Source: Hymenobacter properus (lineage in GTDB: Bacteria; Bacteroidota; Bacteroidia; Cytophagales; Hymenobacteraceae). From it: a DNA stretch of 64,000 nucleotides. The notes beneath the pieces were generated by a model. The model saw nothing but the letters and a program-made list of their open reading frames with translations. It had not been told where the DNA came from and made no database searches. Positions 61,261-64,000 of this stretch are shown one piece after another. The stretch lies in NCBI RefSeq assembly GCF_015694735.1, contig NZ_JADQDP010000001.1, positions 1,054,001 through 1,118,000 on the forward strand. The letters are read 5' to 3'. A program made the position numbers and the translations under genes. The first letter of the stretch is position 1. Every line of letters begins with the position of its first letter.

Positions 61261-62004
61261 ATGAACCCCGACGAACAGCAAACCCGCATAGAACTGCGCG
61301 CCTGGCAGCTCCGGATGCAGCGGCGCCCCTCGTTTCTGAACAACTTTGCCCACCGCGTGCAGGTGCGCCTCAATGCCCTGCTGCCCGAGAAGGTGCACCA
61401 GGCCATCACCGCCGCCATCAAGCAGATGGTGCGCGGCGTGCTGTTTGGCTCGCGGCACACCACCAGCAAGCCGCTGGCCGGCGTGGCGTTTGCTGCCCGC
61501 GAGGCCGAGGTACGCACCCGCATCCGCGACTACCGCACCATGGCCACGGCCGAAGGCGCCGTGACCGGCGCGGGCGGCTTTCTGCTGGGCCTGGCCGATT
61601 TTCCGCTGCTGCTGGGGCTCAAAATCAAGCTCCTGTTCGATACCGCCGCCCTCTACGGTTACGACGTGCACGACTACACCGAGCGGCTGTATTTGCTCTA
61701 CGTGTTTCAATTGGCTTTCAGCAGCCAGCACACCCGCAACGCCACCTACCGCCGCCTGGCCGACTGGGACGCCTACCGCCTCAGCCTGCCCCTGAACCCG
61801 GAGGAGTTCGACTGGCGCACCTTCCAGCAGGAATACCGCGACTACATCGACCTGGCCAAAATGGCCCAGCTGGTGCCCGTCATCGGGGCAGCCGTGGGCG
61901 CCGTGGCCAACTACAAGCTCATCGAGCAGCTCGGCGACACAGCCATGAACTGCTACCGCATGCGCCACTTCGCGGCCGAAGAAGCGCGGCCACTGCCCCG
62001 CTAG
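61261..62004 (+). CDS. EcsC-family protein
   Basis: 247 residues. EcsC (PF12787) features: LNALLPEKVHQAITAAIKQM, GAGGFLLGLADFPLLLGLKIKLLFDTAALYGYD and VPVIGAAVGAVANYKLIEQLGDTAMNCYRM. The central hydrophobic hairpin suggests membrane association. Bacillus EcsC is linked to the EcsAB transporter; here none is adjacent, and the function is unknown. Its last 4 nt overlap the stop of the convergent kinase gene. Confidence 0.85.
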   Translation: MNPDEQQTRIELRAWQLRMQRRPSFLNNFAHRVQVRLNALLPEKVHQAITAAIKQMVRGVLFGSRHTTSKPLAGVAFAAREAEVRTRIRDYRTMATAEGAVTGAGGFLLGLADFPLLLGLKIKLLFDTAALYGYDVHDYTERLYLLYVFQLAFSSQHTRNATYRRLADWDAYRLSLPLNPEEFDWRTFQQEYRDYIDLAKMAQLVPVIGAAVGAVANYKLIEQLGDTAMNCYRMRHFAAEEARPLPR

Positions 62005-62918
62005 CGCCCACCGGCGGCCGTCAGCAGCGCCCGCACGTCGGCTTCGGCAAAGGCGGGCGTGGCGCCTTGGCGCGTGGCCACCAGTGCCCCCGTGGCGCAG
62101 GCAAACCGCAGCGCCTCGCTGGGGGCCTGGCCGGTAAGCCAGCCCTTGAGCAGCGCCGCCAGAAACGAGTCGCCGCTGCCGATGGTGTCCTGCACCGGCA
62201 CAGCGATGCCGGGCGCGCGGTAGAGTTGATTATTCGTCCAGAGCAGGGCGCCGTCGGCTCCGCAAGTCACGCACACGGCTTGCAGGCCGAAGCGCTGGGC
62301 CAGCCAGGGCATGGCCGCTGCTGGCTCGGCTTCGGCACCGAACCAGGCCATGAGCTCGGCCAGCTCGTGGTGGTTCATTTTCACCATATCGGCCTGGTTC
62401 AGCAGGTGTTCCACCACGGCGCGGGTGTCGTGCGGCGGGCGCATGTTCACATCGAACACTTTGAATTTTGCGCTTTCGAGCAGGCGGTAGAGCGTTTCGC
62501 GGGTGCCCGCCTGCCGGGCCGCCAGGCTGCCAAACACAAAGGCATCGGCGCTGGCCACGGCGGCTTCTACCAGCTTATCGTAGTGAATGTAGTCCCAGGC
62601 CACGGGCTGCACAATGTCGTAGACTACCTCGCTGGCGTTGTCGACGTTGGCGTGCACGATGCCCGTGCGGTGGGTACTGTCGTGCTGCACGAGGTCCGTC
62701 GCCACGCCTTTCGACGCCACAAAATCGACCAGCTCGGCGCCCAGCTCGTCGGCGCCCACGCGGCTGATGAAGCGCACGGGCAGGCCCAGTTGGTGCAGGT
62801 GCACGGCCACGTTGAAGGGCGCGCCGCCCGGCTGCTTGCCGGTGGGCAGCAAGTCCCATAAGATTTCGCCGAAGCAGGCAATGGTGGGGAGCTTATGGGC
62901 TTGAGAACTTGGCGTCAT
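62001..62918 (-). CDS. PfkB-family sugar kinase, fructokinase-like
   Basis: 305 residues. ACFGEILWDLLPTGKQPGGAPFNVAVHLHQLG is the PfkB first signature with the G-G hinge, and DTIGSGDSFLAALLKG is the second signature with the catalytic Asp in GSGD. VNMRPPHD marks the family's middle. Overall shape fits fructokinases (ScrK/Mak-like). It converts a sugar, likely fructose, with ATP to the phosphate. No transporter is adjacent. Stop overlaps that of ecsC by 4 nt. Confidence 0.88.
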   Translation of the reverse strand: MTPSSQAHKLPTIACFGEILWDLLPTGKQPGGAPFNVAVHLHQLGLPVRFISRVGADELGAELVDFVASKGVATDLVQHDSTHRTGIVHANVDNASEVVYDIVQPVAWDYIHYDKLVEAAVASADAFVFGSLAARQAGTRETLYRLLESAKFKVFDVNMRPPHDTRAVVEHLLNQADMVKMNHHELAELMAWFGAEAEPAAAMPWLAQRFGLQAVCVTCGADGALLWTNNQLYRAPGIAVPVQDTIGSGDSFLAALLKGWLTGQAPSEALRFACATGALVATRQGATPAFAEADVRALLTAAGGR

Positions 62919-63098
62919 GGTCGAAAGAATTGTGGCGGATTTACTCGTTTAAGGGGACGGCTGCATTTTGGCCGGGCCTGTGGTCAATTTCCTCTACGCG
63001 GGCCGAGCGGGGGCAGTGGCTTGGGGCCTCGCTATGGCAGCATTAGGCACATGGCTACTGTGGCAGCACTCTTGGCTTTCCGGGCGGCGCGGTACCGT

Positions 63099-63572
63099 CT
63101 ACAGGCCTTTCTCATCGAGATATAGCCCGCAGTGCGAGCAGGCCCGAATGGTATAATGGCGTCCTTTGTTCCGGCGCATCTTTCGGTTGCAGGTGGGGCA
63201 GTGCGGCGACGAAAACCAACCGCCGGGTTTCAGCCCGTGGCTGCCGCACTCGGGGCAGTAGGCGCCTATTTCCTCCAGCTTTTGGTGGCAGCCCGGGCAA
63301 AGCAGGAGGCCAGCCATGCGCAAGCCGGTCACCAGCAGCATTATCAGAACTGCCAATAATCCCAAGCCAATCAGAATTCCTCCTCCTGACTGGATGGAGC
63401 CCGGCACCACCTGCAGCAACACCATCCCCAAGAAAAGGCCGCCCATGCACCACCCGCCCAAGCGCTTTTGCCGACGATATTCAGCGCTTACCTGCTCAAA
63501 GCTGGCCCGCAAATGACTTCGTTCCCCGTCGGTATAGGGTGCTTTGGTGATGGGGTTAAAGGGCGGAAGCAC
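63099..63572 (-). CDS. Membrane protein with two zinc ribbons
   Basis: 157 residues from GTG 63572 (V-LPPFNPITKAPYTDGER). Two hydrophobic helices (about 40-60 and 67-90, LGGWCMGGLFLGMVLLQVV and LIGLGLLAVLIMLLVTGL). The C-terminal part has four Cys pairs: CPGC and CPEC, then CPTC and CSHC, which form two zinc ribbons. The frame continues up to 63746, but that part overlaps the alpha/beta hydrolase gene, so GTG is preferred. Function unknown. Confidence 0.7.
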   Translation of the reverse strand: MLPPFNPITKAPYTDGERSHLRASFEQVSAEYRRQKRLGGWCMGGLFLGMVLLQVVPGSIQSGGGILIGLGLLAVLIMLLVTGLRMAGLLLCPGCHQKLEEIGAYCPECGSHGLKPGGWFSSPHCPTCNRKMRRNKGRHYTIRACSHCGLYLDEKGL

Positions 63573-63582
63573 GAAACAGGGT

Positions 63583-64000
63583 TTAGGCGATGGATAAATG
63601 AGCGGCGTCTTGCCAAGCCTGGCAGCCCGGAAGCCGGCGGCAGGGTGCGAAATGGGCAATAAACATGCATCCGCCTGCAGTCGCTTTCGAACACCCAGCC
63701 CACCTAACGCGCCGGAGGCAATACCGCTTTGGCCCGAAAAACTCATTGGCTTTCCGGTTGAATTCGTCGGCGTGCTCCCGCACGGTGGCGTGGCCGCTGT
63801 TGGGAATTATCCAGAGCCAGGCGCGCGGCAGATGTCGGTAAATGGCGATGGTGTGTTCTGGCACGATGAGGTCCCGGTCGCCCGCCACGATGAGGGCCGG
63901 CGCCTGCACGCCTTTCAGCGCCGAGAGTGGAATGTTGGGCTGAAACACGTCCAGGCAGAACACCTTCCAGTCGTTTTTCTGCTTGGCGTCGGTGAGTTTC
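63583..64000 (-). CDS. Alpha/beta hydrolase, C-terminal part (5' end beyond window)
   Basis: The frame is open from the right edge to a stop at 63583. It shows the C-terminal part of an alpha/beta hydrolase: ALIVAGDRDLIVPEHTIAIY with the likely catalytic Asp (GDRD), and IIPNSGHATVREHADEFN with the catalytic His (GHA). About 40 residues after NEFFG (CLRRVRWAGCSKATAGGC) do not match the family and may be an extension or a frameshift near the end. The nucleophile is beyond the window. Confidence 0.8.
   Translation of the reverse strand, partial: KLTDAKQKNDWKVFCLDVFQPNIPLSALKGVQAPALIVAGDRDLIVPEHTIAIYRHLPRAWLWIIPNSGHATVREHADEFNRKANEFFGPKRYCLRRVRWAGCSKATAGGCMFIAHFAPCRRLPGCQAWQDAAHLSIA

Noticed and set aside
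62968..63156. Small plus-strand frame upstream of the sugar kinase
   Set aside because: It runs opposite the zinc-ribbon gene end and has no start signal; the hydrophobic look comes from Ala/Trp codons in GC-rich DNA.

Overview
The window looks like chromosome from an aerobic, GC-rich member of the Bacteroidota, most like Hymenobacter (Cytophagales). The evidence is a genome-typical GC of roughly 60-68 percent, type IX secretion sorting domains on several exported proteins, a SprB-repeat adhesin, a Bacteroidota housekeeping promoter signature (TTTG / about 20 nt / TAnnTTTG) in front of many genes, almost no Shine-Dalgarno sites, and an ADP-forming succinyl-CoA synthetase beta subunit. The genus is an inference; no rRNA gene is present to settle it.

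Layout. 1-4.15 kb: a minus-strand pair, a three-part TIR-like protein followed by a membrane-anchored nSTAND NTPase that runs off the left edge. It resembles an immune sensor/effector module and is the best candidate for an undescribed system. 4.4-10.2 kb: a TlpA-like thioredoxin, tRNA-Arg(CCG) with a textbook promoter and terminator, Ohr, SucC, a GH113-like glycosidase and a LolD-type ABC ATPase. 10.3-12.6 kb: a lipoprotein with two PF03640-type domains and a phage-type protein of the kind that sits near single-strand annealing proteins. 12.8-21.7 kb: a two-component system followed by a complete RND efflux set (small membrane protein, adaptor, pump, outer-membrane channel). 22-29.5 kb: a helical-bundle protein, a PAS histidine kinase, RecQ, a small membrane protein, a sterol desaturase-like oxygenase and a rhodanese. 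29.7-44.4 kb: a secreted nuclease with a sorting domain, GNAT, two disordered acidic proteins, an AraC regulator and two giant adhesins, the second with 14 near-identical SprB units. 44.5-50.2 kb: a TonB receptor and small secreted, outer-membrane or unknown proteins. 50.5-55.7 kb: a secreted subtilase, UmuDC with a perfect dyad at its promoter, and a small gene with almost no leader. 56-64 kb: a TIGR02117-like protein, a membrane MutS-like ATPase, a Dph6-like PP-loop enzyme, a glycosyltransferase, EcsC, a fructokinase-like kinase, a zinc-ribbon membrane protein and the 3' end of an alpha/beta hydrolase.

Non-coding structure. At least four families of long inverted repeats sit in the gaps: family A (about 25-31 bp arms, core AGCGCGGAC...GTCCGCG), family B (33-40 bp arms beginning GTCATGCTGAGCG or similar), family C (CCTCACCCCCGGCCCCTCTCC...) and family D (GTCTGTCATTGCGAG). 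They nest in one another and abut stop codons and promoters precisely. No transposase, CRISPR array, rRNA or origin was found.

How the genes work together: the two-component pair plausibly controls the efflux genes downstream; the secreted nuclease, subtilase and adhesins depend on a type IX secretion apparatus that is not in this window; umuD and umuC form one SOS-type unit; the TIR and NTPase genes are 12 nt apart and must be co-transcribed.
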